A DNA stretch of 64,000 nucleotides from Xylogone sp. PMI_703. Its lineage: Eukaryota; Ascomycota; Leotiomycetes. The stretch is from positions 1,054,001 to 1,118,000 of the forward strand of contig JAJTUQ010000003.1 of assembly GCA_021399445.1 (NCBI GenBank), written 5' to 3'. The position numbers and the translations under genes were made by a program. The notes below the pieces were generated by a model. That model searched no databases. It worked only from the letters and a program-made list of their open reading frames with translations, and was not told where the DNA came from. Position 1 is the first letter of the stretch; every line of letters begins with the position of its first letter. Below are positions 23,372 to 35,439 of the stretch, piece by piece.

Positions 23372-24770
23372 ATGTATTTTCACAAACTCGCTTGTATTAA
23401 CTACATTTCTCTGCTCTTTTCCTTTGCGCGTCTCGGTACTGTCGTTGCGGAGCCACAGCCCACAAGCACTACATTAGTCTACAGTGTAAGACAAGGACTT
23501 GGAACCAGGGAGAGACCATTATCTGTGTTCTGATAATTTCATAGATAAGAGAACGCACTCCCCCGACAATTACCCCGATTACTGTCGCTCCTCAGACCGC
23601 TCTTGCGACTGGTCCCTTTGCGACTTCATATTTGTCGTACAATGGAGTCACGGTACGTCATTGGATGCTCTTTTCCTGACATTTATTTTGACAATAAGTT
23701 ATAGGCAAATTCTGCTGTGACTGAAGTTATTCAAGGGACGAGCACTGTTCTACCTATGTGTTACTGCGACCCTTCACTCTCAGCATCAGTCTGTAGCGGT
23801 TGTCCCTCAACTACAACATCAGGAGACCCATCTTGTCAAACCGGATTTAATATGATACTTTTGCTTCCACCTGCTGCAATTGCAGGTGTATTTATTCCAC
23901 CTCCACCAGGACTACCTACACTCACTATTGGAACTGATGGAGCCCCAACTCCGACCACGGCAAAACCGACGACCCCGCCCTCTCCCAGCACCTCTACCAC
24001 AAGCTCCCAATCCTCAGAGTCCATTGTGGCAGCATGCACAATACCTCCTAATAAAGCAGCAGATCTTGCGGCGTCCGTTGAACCATCTCCAACTTGGATT
24101 CCGCCAGTAGGCACGCCTGCTCCCTCCGTGCCTCCCGATGCTCTGCCAATACTCCCTATCACTGTGAATCCGGCTCAGCCAACAGCATGGATAGGGTGTG
24201 GTTCCGGGACGGGTAATCCATACTTTCCAGAAGGATTTTATCAATATTCTGACACGTTCAGCCGAAATGATGGGCTAAACGTCATTGACCGCTTCTGCGA
24301 GGAGAAGATTGCATCTAAAGAGCTCATTGGTCCACCTGGTGAGACCATAAGCTCATCGCCAAAGAAGGCCATTCCTACAGATGTCAAGACTTATACCACT
24401 CCAGGAGGCAGCGGAAAGTTAACAATAATGATAAACACCGATGTAGACAACAAAAGCGGAATAAGTGGCCTAAACTGTCCAGACAGGTGGGCGTATGACT
24501 TTGCTGGTGGGGGATATGTAAAGTGCAGACAGCTCTTTGGCCAGGTAAGCTCTCTGTGCATGGTCATAGGGGACTGAATTTAACTATCTTATAGGTTATC
24601 GATTATTGTGATAAATCCACTACGATGTCAAATTCAGATACTAATTGGTAAGCATTTCTTACACTTGGAAGAAGCCTGGCTTACGGAGGTTGTAACACAG
24701 GAAACATGGGGGTTCCCTTTTCACGAATTGTACTTTCTTTTCAATATGGAAGACACCCGGTGGACAATGA
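23372..24770 (+). CDS. Secreted Pro/Thr-rich protein of unknown function
   Basis: Five exons (23372-23485, 23545-23652, 23705-24544, 24595-24647, 24701-24770) join in phase to about 394 residues. MYFHKLACINYISLLFSFAR followed by LGTVVAEP is a signal peptide. Next come a short Thr/Pro region, a Cys-rich patch (LPMCYCDPSLSASVCSGC), a long Pro/Thr/Ser linker likely to be O-glycosylated, and a compact C-terminal domain with WIGCGSGTGNPYFPEG, RFCEEKI, LNCPDRWAYDFAGGGY and a final Cys after the last splice. The modular, linker-rich layout is that of a secreted wall-associated protein. I do not recognise the domains. The acceptor of the last exon is the least certain splice site. Confidence 0.7.
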
Positions 24771-26398
24771 ATCAAGTTTGGTTAGTTCTGGAAATATGCA
24801 GTCACTAGCAAGCTCCGCCGTTTATTCTTTCGCTTATAAGGAAACAGTATTAGTGAAGGTAGATACAGTATTAGTAAATATTTCGATCAATAAGATTCAA
24901 ATTAAGCTATCTCCTATTCACGGTATGGACTGCACTGAGAATTGTCGTTAAATTCGAATTATCACGTGATACCAAGATTGCCCACAATTCTCACTCATAC
25001 TCGACTCCACCAGTCTCAAGGCTCTTAGAGTGTTTAGATTTTATTCATCTTTCAATAAGAACACTGAAAGTGTTTAGATATTTGAAAAAAGACGTCCCGT
25101 CTACTGATCCAACGGCTTGGTCAAAAACGTTGTATCACGTGATACAACTCCTTCTACGGTATCCGATAGTCGTGAAGTAGCCTATCCGCATAAGTACGAT
25201 GGCTCCCACAGATACCTGCATGTCTAATATACGAAAATCGCAGTTTATTACAGTTTACGATTGTCCGCATTATGGTCATTCCCGGAATCCCGGCTGAGTG
25301 ACCGGGCCATATGTGCAGTGGCTCTCAATACATTCTGACAAACTCAGATGTCATCTCGCATCCCTGTAACTTCACTAGCAACGCGGTGATAATCTCCAAA
25401 CTGCAAGATCGCAAAGGCTTTACCAGGAGAATCGCCACAGTCTTCTTTTACTGATGCTATAGGTTCAGTCATATGAGCATATTCATAACTACGCAGTTCT
25501 CGCCTCTGATATCTTACAGCCAAGTACAACCAAGTAGTCCCTTGCCAACATAACTGAGATTGGACTGCCCACATAACATCCCACTGGCTCCCCCCGGCGA
25601 TCTATTCTCAATCTTTTAGGGCATTAAGGGATCCCGGACTAACAACGCAACGCTTGACCCTTACATTGATGCGCGAATCACCAGCCCGCCCTACTCATAA
25701 TTAGCTTCGCATTCAATGCGACAAAGCAGAGCTGCATGGTTTATTCTCCGGGATCAGAGCATAGCCTGCATTACATACTCTAGCTGCAGGAACCCGCAGC
25801 ATGTCTAGTACTGTACAAGTAACTACGTAAGAACTGGAAAAAGCATTATATGAATAAACGAGGTGAATATCTATTCTCGGTTTTGCTCTATCACGATGGC
25901 TGAGTAGTTTCTTGACCACTTCTGCCAGAGAAATTCCAGTTCCCCTTGTTTATTTAGAGGATATAATAGTGTAGTTTTTAGCGTTTGGGGTGAAATATTG
26001 TCGCGATCTGCAGAAACATCGTAGATCTAAAGGTGGTTTTCGGTGAGCTGCGCTTGACCTTCTTGAACAGGTCTCGATTTACAAAAAGCATTCTAAGTTC
26101 GCAAACAAGCTTTTGTTGAAAGTAATTATACTACCGGTGAAACTGTCACTTAATTGCGTTTGGTTCATTTTGGTCTAAGTGCGCAGTGTTGAACAGCCGC
26201 ATACACGCATAGCTGGGATTAAATCGCATTCAATACCAAAATTAGCTGGCGACTTGAAACCGCGGTCATTACAACTCGTATTCAAATCCTCAAACTTGCA
26301 TGCAAACATTTATACTGGCACATATTAAGTAAACAAAATCTTACATTATGATTTTAGCTATTTTTAAACATCACCAGCTATATCAGCCCATTTTAAAT
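24771..26398. other. Intergenic 1.6 kb between convergent genes
   Basis: The 3' ends of the Pro/Thr-rich protein gene and of the sedolisin gene face each other here. No gene is supported. It holds a 20-bp perfect palindrome (25129-25148) and a related ATCACGTGAT at 24961. Confidence 0.55.
25129..25148. repeat. 20-bp perfect palindrome centred on CACGTG
   Basis: GTTGTATCACGTGATACAAC is its own reverse complement. The CACGTG core is a bHLH site; the outer arms extend the symmetry beyond what such factors need. It lies between two convergent genes, so it is not in an obvious promoter. Confidence 0.7.
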
Positions 26399-28629
26399 CT
26401 ATGGAAGAGCCAAGAACACCTTCAACAACTTCTCGTAGTTGGGAGTTCCAAGACCGGTAACAGGGTCCCAACCTGGGGTGGCATTGAAACCACCAGTGCC
26501 GCAGCCTGGGTTGTTACCGATAGTGATATCGTTGAAAGCTTGAGGGTTCTTATACAGAGTCGGATTCAAGAATCCAATTGGTCCCTTGCCATGGGCAATT
26601 CGCTCTTCATTCAGAAGTGTCACAATACCTGCGAAGATAGGTGCGCTGGCACTGGTACCGCCAACACCGTAGGTGTGGTTAGCAAAGACAGTAGCAACAT
26701 TTAATCCGATAGCGGCAACATCTGGGAAGCCACGGGCTTTGCCGGAGTCGTTGTACACGCCTGGTCCATAGTGGGGAGCGTGGTGCCTCATAAAGTTTCC
26801 AACGGCATCCTTCTGGTAGGATGGGAGAGAGAAGATGTTTGAGAAACCACCGCCGGAGTAGAAAGCGTCAGCTGGGCCACTGCCTGGGTCAGCGACAGCA
26901 CGCTCTCCACTCGAAACATCATCACCGATCAGCTCAGTTCCACCAACTAATAGTTGGTCAGTAAGGTTTAAATCCAGGGAGCAAGAGGGAGAAATGACTC
27001 ACCTGCAGTAACGTAGGGGCAGTTAACTGGGAAAGAAGGGGAGTAGCGAGTTCCATTGTTATCCACGAAAAGGTTGTCCTTGTTCAAGCAAGAGTTGGGG
27101 TATCCAGAATTGTAACGGTTGGCAACACCAGAATCTCCACTTGCGAAGATGACGCTCACACCCTGGAGACCGAGCTTCATCCATTCATTGCATTGACGCC
27201 TTTGGTAGAATTCGGGTAAGGCACCCTGATAGAACGTTAAAAGTGTGCTCTCTACCTATCGAGAAAAGCATTTATTGTTAGACTTACCTCGATCTGTCCG
27301 TAGCTCACAGAAATAACGTTGGATTTTGGAGCACCACCGCATTGCAATGGGCCTTGGTAACCCTGTAAATTGTCGTTGGGGTCAGGGTACGCGGGATCTT
27401 TAATCATTGCAAGTGTTAGCCATGATGTTGCCAGCATAAACTTTGAATTAACTTACCGACGTATGGCTGGTCACCACCTTCATATGTGCAGTAGCTGGCA
27501 TCCAATGCGTCCAAGAAGATATTGAAGGTTCCGACGCTGTCAACGTTGATACCGTCACCGACTTGGTACAAACGGACCTTCTGTGGGTAAATGATGGAGT
27601 AAGCACTCTGGACGTCGAGGGCAGACTCAACTCCGGATTCCTGCGACACGGTAGTCAAGTTGGCTGTCAAGCCACCGTCAATGCTGATAAAATCAGGTCT
27701 TGTATCAGCTGGGATCTCAGGCGAAGTGAAGTTCTTGAAGTAGGTTGGGAGATCGGGCTCGTAGAGATAGTCGGCCCATTCACCAATTCCTATGTCATTG
27801 CCTGCGGCTGCGGTCTTGCCAGCTGGGAACTTGTAAAGCTGGCGCAAGCATTCAACGGTAACCAAAGTTCCGCAGGGCTCAGAGCCAATCTTTGCTCCGG
27901 AGGCAAAAGCTGCAGTGGAAGTGCGGCCACCCAGCTTGAAGTTTGCAACAGGCTTGAGGCCATCGAGTTGAATCGTAGGCATGGCAAAGTCGACGTGCTT
28001 TTGGACGTGCTCAGGAAGACTGTAGTCGTCGCAAGCAAGGCGATATCCACCAGTTTCGGTATGCTGGTAGTGCCAGTACTCTGTAGCAAAGAGTCGTTCG
28101 GCTTCTTCAACCGTGCCATCGAATTGCACCCAGTTGTGTCCTGAACATTTTTGGGTCAGCTGAAGTTGAAATCAATGCGATTTAGTAACACTTCCTCACC
28201 GGTTGAAAGGGTAATTCGAGCACGGTCAATGCCAGACCCGACGAGCCAGTCAATCACCGTGTCCTTAGTCTCTGGGTGCGGGGCAAAAGTGTTTGCTACT
28301 TGCTCAGCAGTCCAGTGCTTGCCTATCCAAAATGTTTTGTCAGTCAAGATCCTCACTTTATAGATCAGTGGAGAGGGGGCTCAATTACCAAAGTTAGCAG
28401 AGCTTGGGTCTGAGACATCGTAGATGTATTGCTCTGCATTCTCAATGTTGCGCTCGCGGAGAGCAAGGCGAATTGGCAGCACCTGGTGAGCAAGTGCACG
28501 ATCGCGTTTCTCCCACTCGTGTGGAGCTGCTTCACGCTTCTCGTGGAGAACATGTCTGCTGCTGAGTGAAGGAGCTGCTGAGCAAGTCAGGGCGAGGGCC
28601 GCCGTGGCCACGACAGTAGAGAAACGCAT
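26399..28629 (-). CDS. Sedolisin-family serine-carboxyl peptidase (S53, tripeptidyl-peptidase type)
   Basis: Six exons (28629-28389, 28322-28200, 28140-27457, 27397-27288, 27225-27003, 26946-26399) give 642 residues, normal for a fungal S53 preproenzyme. The start MRFSTVVATAALALTCSAAP is a signal peptide. The prodomain follows (WTAEQVANTFAPHPET, HNWVQFDGTVEEAERLFATE). Catalytic residues: Glu and Asp in VESALDVQ, the oxyanion Asp in FASGDSG, and the nucleophilic Ser in GGTSASAP. The C-terminal calcium-site region GFNATPGWDPVTGLGTPNY is intact. Family members work at acid pH outside the cell, removing tripeptides from N-termini. All key residues are present, so it should be active. Confidence 0.95.
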
Positions 28630-30076
28630 TTTGGAAAAAGAACCGTCCGCTCTGTACAAAGTGCAGAAGGCGTGGGGAGCAAAATCCCTCCCCAGAGGGA
28701 GAGGAAAGACAATAATATACGTCAAGGTCGGCCATGGTGGGAGAGCTCTCTGGCCGCAGCTTCCCTGACCTGGCTCCAGTTATCCAGGACCGGGGTTACT
28801 CTCTCCTCTGTGGATGTGGGATCCGCCCTGGGGATTACTGTCAATCGCGTGCGGATTGGCTGGGGAGAGCGGCGAAAAAGCAGGACGAGGATGGAAGAAG
28901 AAGGAGAGAGTGCTGATAGCTGGAAGGCGCTGCCGGCGGACCCAGTCCTATCATCTCCGCGCCACAACCGCCTGCCTGAAGGAGCCAAAGGCTTAAAGGC
29001 TAATAAGCCTTCGAAGGAACCGCGGCAATCCAAGGCGACCAGTGTACTCCGTAGATGGAGTCTCCTTTCCCGCTGCTCTGCCTTGGGGCGACACGGCTGA
29101 GTGCTGTGCTGGATGCGGAAGCAAGCTTACGGCGTGGTGCTTGATCTTCTTCCTCATATGCCGGCACCAAGCGAATTCAGCAGCTGTGATCGGCTTCCTG
29201 TCTTGCGATCAATTCTCCGCGGTGGTATCGGAGCCCGGTGGGTTTTATGCGCCTCGCAGATTATGGCCATATATGCTTGGCTATGCTTAACCATGATCAG
29301 GTACCGGGGACCATGGTGGAAGCTTTTCTAAGTATAAACGTGCCCCGCGCCCGATAGGGTAAGCAGTAAAATCCGCGAGGCAGGGAGGGAGGGCGATGGG
29401 CTGCAGCTCTACAAAGCTTACTTCCCCTTAATTACCTTACTAAGTCGGGAAGGTATACGCATGTATGGTAGTCACCCCGAAGCTCCCGAGATAAGCAGCT
29501 TCTCATTGCTCTCATCTTCTCTTCTCTCTCAGACCTCTCCCAGACTCTTCGCTATCTCTCCATCTCTTCATCTCTCTTGTCTCCTCAGGCCGGCAACTTA
29601 CAGTACTGTAGATCACGGTTGATTCCAATAAATCAGCTTACCTGAGCCGACACGGCTGGGCTTCTCATCCAATGCGGCGCATTTATGCTCAATAATGCCT
29701 GCTTACAGCATATTGTTGAGTTACCGTATTACGGAACCAACAACCTTTCGCGCAACTGCCACAACAGGGAAAGCGTTCTCAAGGATGAGGTAGGCAGCAA
29801 CACGGTAGCTATGATCCCGTATTATTGCAGCTACCATAGATTTACGTAGAACCTATTACGACAACTGTCTCTTCTCTCGGGCAACGGCAAGGAGTGTCGC
29901 AAAACAACGCCCATGGGGGACGCGAATTGCGGGGTGCTACCGTACCACCTTCCTGCTATTCCATTCAACCTAATTTATTACCTTTACAATTATTGCCCAA
30001 GTTCCAATAATCCAAAACAAACATGCCCAAGCCAACCGCCGGTTCTATCTGACATCGATCGACATCTCCTCTAAGG
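28630..30076. promoter_or_regulatory. Sedolisin promoter side and pyrimidine-rich intergenic DNA
   Basis: The first few hundred bases are the upstream region of the leftward sedolisin gene. A strongly pyrimidine-rich tract (CT-dense, about 29500-29590) follows, of the kind found before fungal transcription starts. Open frames at 28672-29100 show no domain and overlap one another on both strands. Confidence 0.4.
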
Positions 30077-30615
30077 ATGCGAGCCCTAATCTCATTCTCG
30101 CCGAGCTCGCCTGATGTCATCTCGATCTTTAAACGAATAGAGCGTGGTCGAGTAAGCTTGAACCCGGGTACGGGGTACATCTCAAATCAGCTCACTGGCC
30201 CTTGCTCCGTAAGTAATCTTAATGAAACGGCTATGTATGCTGTATTTAGTGGAGGGTTCTTCTGGAGCTCCAAAGAGATATCGATGTACCAGTACGTTAT
30301 TGCACGGGAGAGAGCCCATGTCTTCGCGGCCTCCAGCAGGATCTAAATTGCTTTTCATGCATAAACCCGCTTACGGTTGCTCGGTTCAAGTTCATCATTT
30401 CTAAGGCTCAGGATTTCAAGCATGCTTTAGAGTCACGCGAATTAAAAGGATATGATAATATCATTATAATTGGGACACCCGGAGTGAAAATACTGTACCA
30501 TCTGGGCTACTTATTAATGCTAGATAGGCCATGTTATCGTGCTATTACCGGTACGGACTTCAATCCCGTATACGAAGAGTTCGATTTGCAAAATGACCGC
30601 ACAGACTACATGTAG
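30077..30615 (+). CDS. Putative small orphan protein (165 residues)
   Basis: Two exons (30077-30208, 30250-30615) join in phase across a 41-nt intron with a perfect GTAAGTAA donor and TTTAG acceptor. The second exon has no ATG of its own and stays open for 121 codons, which argues for the splice. It contains NIIIIGTPGVKILYHLGYLL, resembling a P-loop followed by an amphipathic helix, but the GK(S/T) needed for nucleotide binding is absent. It could be a truncated member of a P-loop family or a chance frame. No signal peptide or neighbour helps. Reported because phase and splice signals agree. Confidence 0.4.
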
Positions 30616-32855
30616 GATACCTTAATGCACACACGGTCGTACGGCGACCAGATTTGAGCTATCCAGGTAGGGAGATAATGTAACTCTATCCCATAAACCG
30701 GTGGACAGGTACAATGCGTATGCCTCATTTTTAGCATTTCATTGGCCGATGCCGCCTTAATCTGACTGTAAGGTGAGCTATTTCGGCAATCGAAGCTTTG
30801 TGCAACGAGTGAGTCTAACTAATAGGATCAAAGAAATTCTATCATAAAGATACTGCAAAACAATTATTTCAAATTGATAAACGAGGTATTATTATGACAT
30901 AAGCTTCGTGTTCCGTGAGTATATTCAAGCGATCCCTGTCTTTACGTCCGCATATGTTTATATACTCCACATATCTTCTTGGCCTCATTTTGGACAAGAG
31001 CTTTTGTAAATTCAAAATTGCTTCAAAGGATAGTGTAAAAAAAAAATTTGCACAAAATTAAAATGCAAAAACATACAACAGAAGGGATTCGCTGGTCGTC
31101 ACCGACCCAACTACTAGACTTCCGATTTGAGGCTTATGTATGGCAGAGCGGACGGGATGCCCAGTTTTCCTCAATCTGTGGTCGTATGTGAAAAATACCC
31201 TCTTGACTTATTCTATGAATGGATAAACTTTTACTCATGTCAAACGAATATATCGAGGCCGTCGGACAGACTGACATGAGATAACATGGCTGCCAGCAAG
31301 TATTCCCCGTAATATGTGCATTATTTCTGCTGGGTATGCATAAGTCCCAACATAATAAACTGATCCAATTCGGTAAATGCACGCCTACACTGCTATGAAT
31401 ATAATTTTAAGGTTATTGATCCCAACGATTCCCGTTTGATTAAGCTTGCCAAGTCCCTAGACACGGGTATGGCCGTACAAAAAGTATTGGCTCATTGGAT
31501 GCTTGGACCAAAAGACAGACCGCAAAATCCACGGACTCCTTCCGTGTGGCGGTGGGACTTTGTGTGGCTTGGGATGCTGTTGTCAGGGTTGATACCACAC
31601 AAAGGTCCTTCTAATAGACCCACGTTGAATTTTGTATCGTTGTCTAATGCCACCGCGGTCTAATAGAGAGCTATTTGCTTGCTGAGTGGCATATGTGGTT
31701 GCCACTTCATCGGTTTCCTGATCTCTACCGCGTCTGTGTATATAACATCTCGATTCCTCTTCGAAATGAGTAGTCGATCATTTATTTCTCAAGCTTCCCC
31801 ATGATCCGAAAGATATAATGCTTTAGATTTTCGAGAATACATATATATACTCTGTTCTCGAAGGTATCGTCGCTTCTCTCTACTCTTCTTTTCAAAACTT
31901 GTTCGATCTCCATTTTCGGTGTTTGCGCACGTGACCTTCATCAGAAAATTTTTCATCTTCTCTCATTTTAATCTCACACACCTGGTAATGTATTCTCATC
32001 ATGTCTCATAGAGAAATGAGTGGATTTGTGAAAGAGCATGCAAATCTGTTTCTGATGCAGTCGATGAATTATTAATGCAATTCAACATGTGGCTGGCTGA
32101 ACATTTAAATTCTCAGCGGAGGAGCGCCCAAAAAGACTAAACCCACCAACAATCGCGGATGATCTCCCTGCGTCGTAACCCCTCACAGCCATTCACAGCT
32201 GATAGCGCGGGCTTCACGGCAGAATGAGTTATTGAAATGCTCGTTTGCGGGAACTAGCTACACGGTAATTACTTTGAAGAGATTTCAGTTTGGTTAAGAT
32301 TGACGTCTACTGTTCAGCGTATGGCTGAAATGATGAGTGAACAAACAAACAGGGCATCGTCGGTCCGACCTGACCTTCCCCGAAACGCTCTTTGCCCTAC
32401 GCTCTCTTCGTCTTACGCCAGCCACGAACCTGCAGCCTCGAACACATTCACAAATCAGAAGAAGCTTAACTAAAGCACCATGCTGTATTTAGGATTATCG
32501 CTGGAGGCTACGTGCATAGACCGTCGCATGATTGGCCCACTGAAGCAAGCCGTTAATCTATACTTGGAGCTGAAAAGCTACCCCCGACAGAGTCCACAAA
32601 CGTTTCATGCTTAAAACGTGAGCATCGGCGCTTACTCTCCAGCCTTCGAATTCTTCCAAGCTTGAGATTTCGCCGTTGAACTTTTCAAAGTTAAATTCAA
32701 GACTCACCCATTCTCGTGGTGCGAACGCCGCGTTTATCGGGTTGCTTGGATTTCTGGGATTTTAGTCCGCAAGAGGAGGGACTTATCCATCGCGCAAAAA
32801 TATACCCAGTGTTTTAATTCGCCCAAATAAGCATTGCTGGAAAGATTGAGCAGCC
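30616..32855. other. Intergenic 2.2 kb
   Basis: No supported gene. A 75-codon frame at 31436-31663 has no domain. The right part, with AATATACC-type TATA strings near 32800, is the promoter of the membrane protein gene at 32856. Confidence 0.5.
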
Positions 32856-33662
32856 ATGATTGACGTCGTCTCCATTATCATTGCGGTTGTTTCGCTGGTC
32901 GGATCGCTTGCCGCCGCGGGTTTCGCAGGATGGATCTCATTTTACATCGACCAAGTCAGGCGGCGGGCTGAAGCCAAAGCGTTGGTGCACAAATACAGAG
33001 ACCCTCTGATGTTGGCAGCTTACGACCTGCAGTCAAGACTGTGGGGACTTGTTCAGCACAACCTTCTTACATATGCTGAAGATGAGAACAAGAAGGATCT
33101 GGTCTATGTTTACACGGCTTTCTTAGTCGGACAATACTTGTCCTGGACGTACATCCTCCGTCGCCAAGCCCAGTTCTTACGTTTTTCTACGGATAAGACC
33201 AACAACCGACTCAACAAAATTCTAGACGCCATTACGTTCGATTTCAGTCTGGACAAACACCGGGGAGAAGACCCATTCATGCTTTGGCGTGGACAGCAGA
33301 TGGCCATAGGCGAATTGATGACTCTGAAAGAAGAGGGAGGACAGCTCTACTGCATGGGATTTGCAGCCTTTGCAGAGAGATACCGTACTGAGGCTGAATT
33401 CAAGAAATGGTTCCAGCCCATTGAGACGGGCATTACACTACTTACAAACGCACGCACACAAGGGAACCATGTGGCAACTTTCAGGTTGCGCCGACTGCAG
33501 CATCTCCTGGTTGATTTGGTCCTCCTGTTGGACCAGGAGCGTATGTCCACGGGACAATACAAGCAGATGAAAGTGGATGCTGCTCATGAGTGCAAGTGCG
33601 AGAAATGTCCGGGCATCGTTACGCCTCCTCAAGTCACGTCGACTACAAAGCTCCCTGTATGA
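32856..33662 (+). CDS. Uncharacterised fungal protein with an N-terminal membrane segment
   Basis: Single exon, 268 residues, good ATG context. Residues 4-33 (VVSIIIAVVSLVGSLAAAGF and onward) form one hydrophobic helix followed by the basic stretch RRRAEAK, as in a signal-anchor protein with most of its mass in the cytosol. The rest is helical, with Trp/Tyr-rich segments (YLSWTYILRRQAQFLRF) and a tail CKCEKCPG that carries three Cys in a CxCxxC spacing. Proteins with this N-terminal layout are common and unnamed in moulds. No enzymatic motif is visible. Confidence 0.8.
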   Translation: MIDVVSIIIAVVSLVGSLAAAGFAGWISFYIDQVRRRAEAKALVHKYRDPLMLAAYDLQSRLWGLVQHNLLTYAEDENKKDLVYVYTAFLVGQYLSWTYILRRQAQFLRFSTDKTNNRLNKILDAITFDFSLDKHRGEDPFMLWRGQQMAIGELMTLKEEGGQLYCMGFAAFAERYRTEAEFKKWFQPIETGITLLTNARTQGNHVATFRLRRLQHLLVDLVLLLDQERMSTGQYKQMKVDAAHECKCEKCPGIVTPPQVTSTTKLPV

Positions 33663-33952
33663 AGTCTAAAGACTTAACGGAGGTGGTACTGATGAAGAGA
33701 TATTACGTCTGCCTGTATCGCAGCGAAGGCTCTGTTGATACTGCATTTTATTTTAGTTTTTAAGTCACGAAAGAATTAATGTCTACTAAAGCATGAAATA
33801 AACAAATTCAGAAATCCAGCTCTTGATCTGAAATGTAGAAACTTGGGACCGTAAACATTTCACGTAATTGCCTTTACTCAAATTGTCAGAACGCAGATAT
33901 ATAGCCAAGCAACTGGAGTCCAGAGTGCTCCTTTTTCTCTCACACAAATGTA
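33663..33952. other. 3' flank of the one-TM protein gene
   Basis: AT-rich spacer ending in the target duplication of the MITE at 33953. No gene is supported. Confidence 0.5.
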
Positions 33953-34261
33953 AGCCTGAGCTAAAGGCACCAATACTTTATCTATAACCACCGGGTAACA
34001 ATAATGCTATAACAGACAACGACGTTACAACACAACTCTGACTTTGTCTTGATCTCAAACTTATTTTCATAGTTAAGTGACAGTAGATACGAAAAATACA
34101 TTCAATAATTGGCATTTATGGCTAATATATTATTAAGCGTAGAACGAAGGTACTTTGGCGTGCTAACCAGTTTCGGATACTGATACCTAATTATGCCTGA
34201 TATAATTTGCTAACGGATTTTAGTGCTCTATGATAAAGTGCTAATGCCTTTAGCTGAGGCC
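33953..34261. mobile_element. Second-family MITE (309 bp)
   Basis: About 30-bp terminal inverted repeats: the left end AGCCTGAGCTAAAGGCACCA matches the reverse complement of the right end at about 25 of 30 positions, through ACTTTATC. Flanking 8-mers CAAATGTA (33945-33952) and TAAATTTA (34262-34269) agree at 6 of 8 positions, consistent with an old 8-bp target duplication. There is no coding capacity. The same 20-base terminus recurs at 47463. The TIRs are unlike those of the 8145 and 59131 elements, so this is a separate family. Confidence 0.6.
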
Positions 34262-34269
34262 TAAATTTA

Positions 34270-35439
34270 CTGCTAAAAGTGCACCTGCACCTGCATATAA
34301 GCACTGAGTACTTAAACCTAACATTTTGGCCTACTCTTTTGCGTACCTTCCTGGGTTGTCGGGGCTGCGGCTTTATCCCTTCAAGAATATACAGAGTGTC
34401 GTGTAGACGGAGATGTGGAGGTATTATTATTAGCCTACCGAGGCTACCAACCGGCGCAAGCGCTCGCTTGGCCGCCATGGGCTGTCCGCAACATGATTGG
34501 CACACTGGGCGGATATGAGGCAGTCACGTGCCAGGAGAAGCCCCTAGCCGAGCAATCTGATACGCCACTTGCTTCGCCGCTGTGTCAAGCGACGCCCCCT
34601 CGTGAGTTGCTTTGGCATTAACGTCTCAACTCTCCTCAAATCAACCTCATCTCCGGTTTCTCCTCTGCTTCATCGCCTTCTTTGGTTACGGCCACTATCG
34701 AGTCCCTTGCACTAGACTGTCTTGGGTCCTTTTACAAATGGGTTGAGCCGGGGTTCGTCGCCTCGAGTCGTAGCTGTCAACTGGATAGGACGATGGACGG
34801 GGTGTAGATTCATGCTGGATTCAAACGTCAGTCCACATCAATTGGCTCTCACGAAGTGCTAAGCCCTACGCCACGGCATCCGACGCAGGCTGTTTCAACC
34901 AATTCTCCTCTGCAACAGACTGGAGGCCTCGTTTTGCTTGACCTCGTCGCTGAGGGTTGGGGCCCAAGAGACCGCGACAGCGACCGCGTAATTAATTACA
35001 AGGCGCCTCATTCCCCCATGTCCACAAGCAGCATCTGGGCCTCAGACCACTGGTGGGGTGGAGCGTCAATGATCATCGCTTGTCTTGGATTCTCGCCTAC
35101 GTTCTTCTCGACCTCTTTTCTCACTTCTCATCTCCTTCCTTCTTGTACCGACAGTTCGTGCCCTCTGGGAAACAACACAATCAGTTCGCGTGGTCTGCTC
35201 TTCGGTCGTTTCTTCTGGGCCGGTCCCTCTTTTATTGCCTTCGCTTCTCTTCTGTGTGCTTGTCTCTCTCTACGTCAACGTCGCCAGCCTACAGTACAAT
35301 CACTTTTCCCCAATCTTTTTGATTGTTTACTTCGAACGCACCGCTGGACGGGATAATCCTGATTCTAACTACACTGATCTCCTTTACCAAGACAACTTGA
35401 AGCGATTCCCTTACCGCATCACCTTTCTTCATTGTCATC
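34270..35439. promoter_or_regulatory. Upstream region of the type-I membrane protein gene
   Basis: Long pyrimidine-rich leader (35085-35435) before the start at 35440. Overlapping open frames (34856-35356, 35085-35735) lack a credible start or domain and follow the CT-rich composition. No gene is called. Confidence 0.45.

Noticed and set aside
28672..29100. 142-codon plus-strand frame upstream of the sedolisin gene
   Set aside because: It sits in the GC-rich promoter, is mirrored by an equally long opposite-strand frame, and has no domain.
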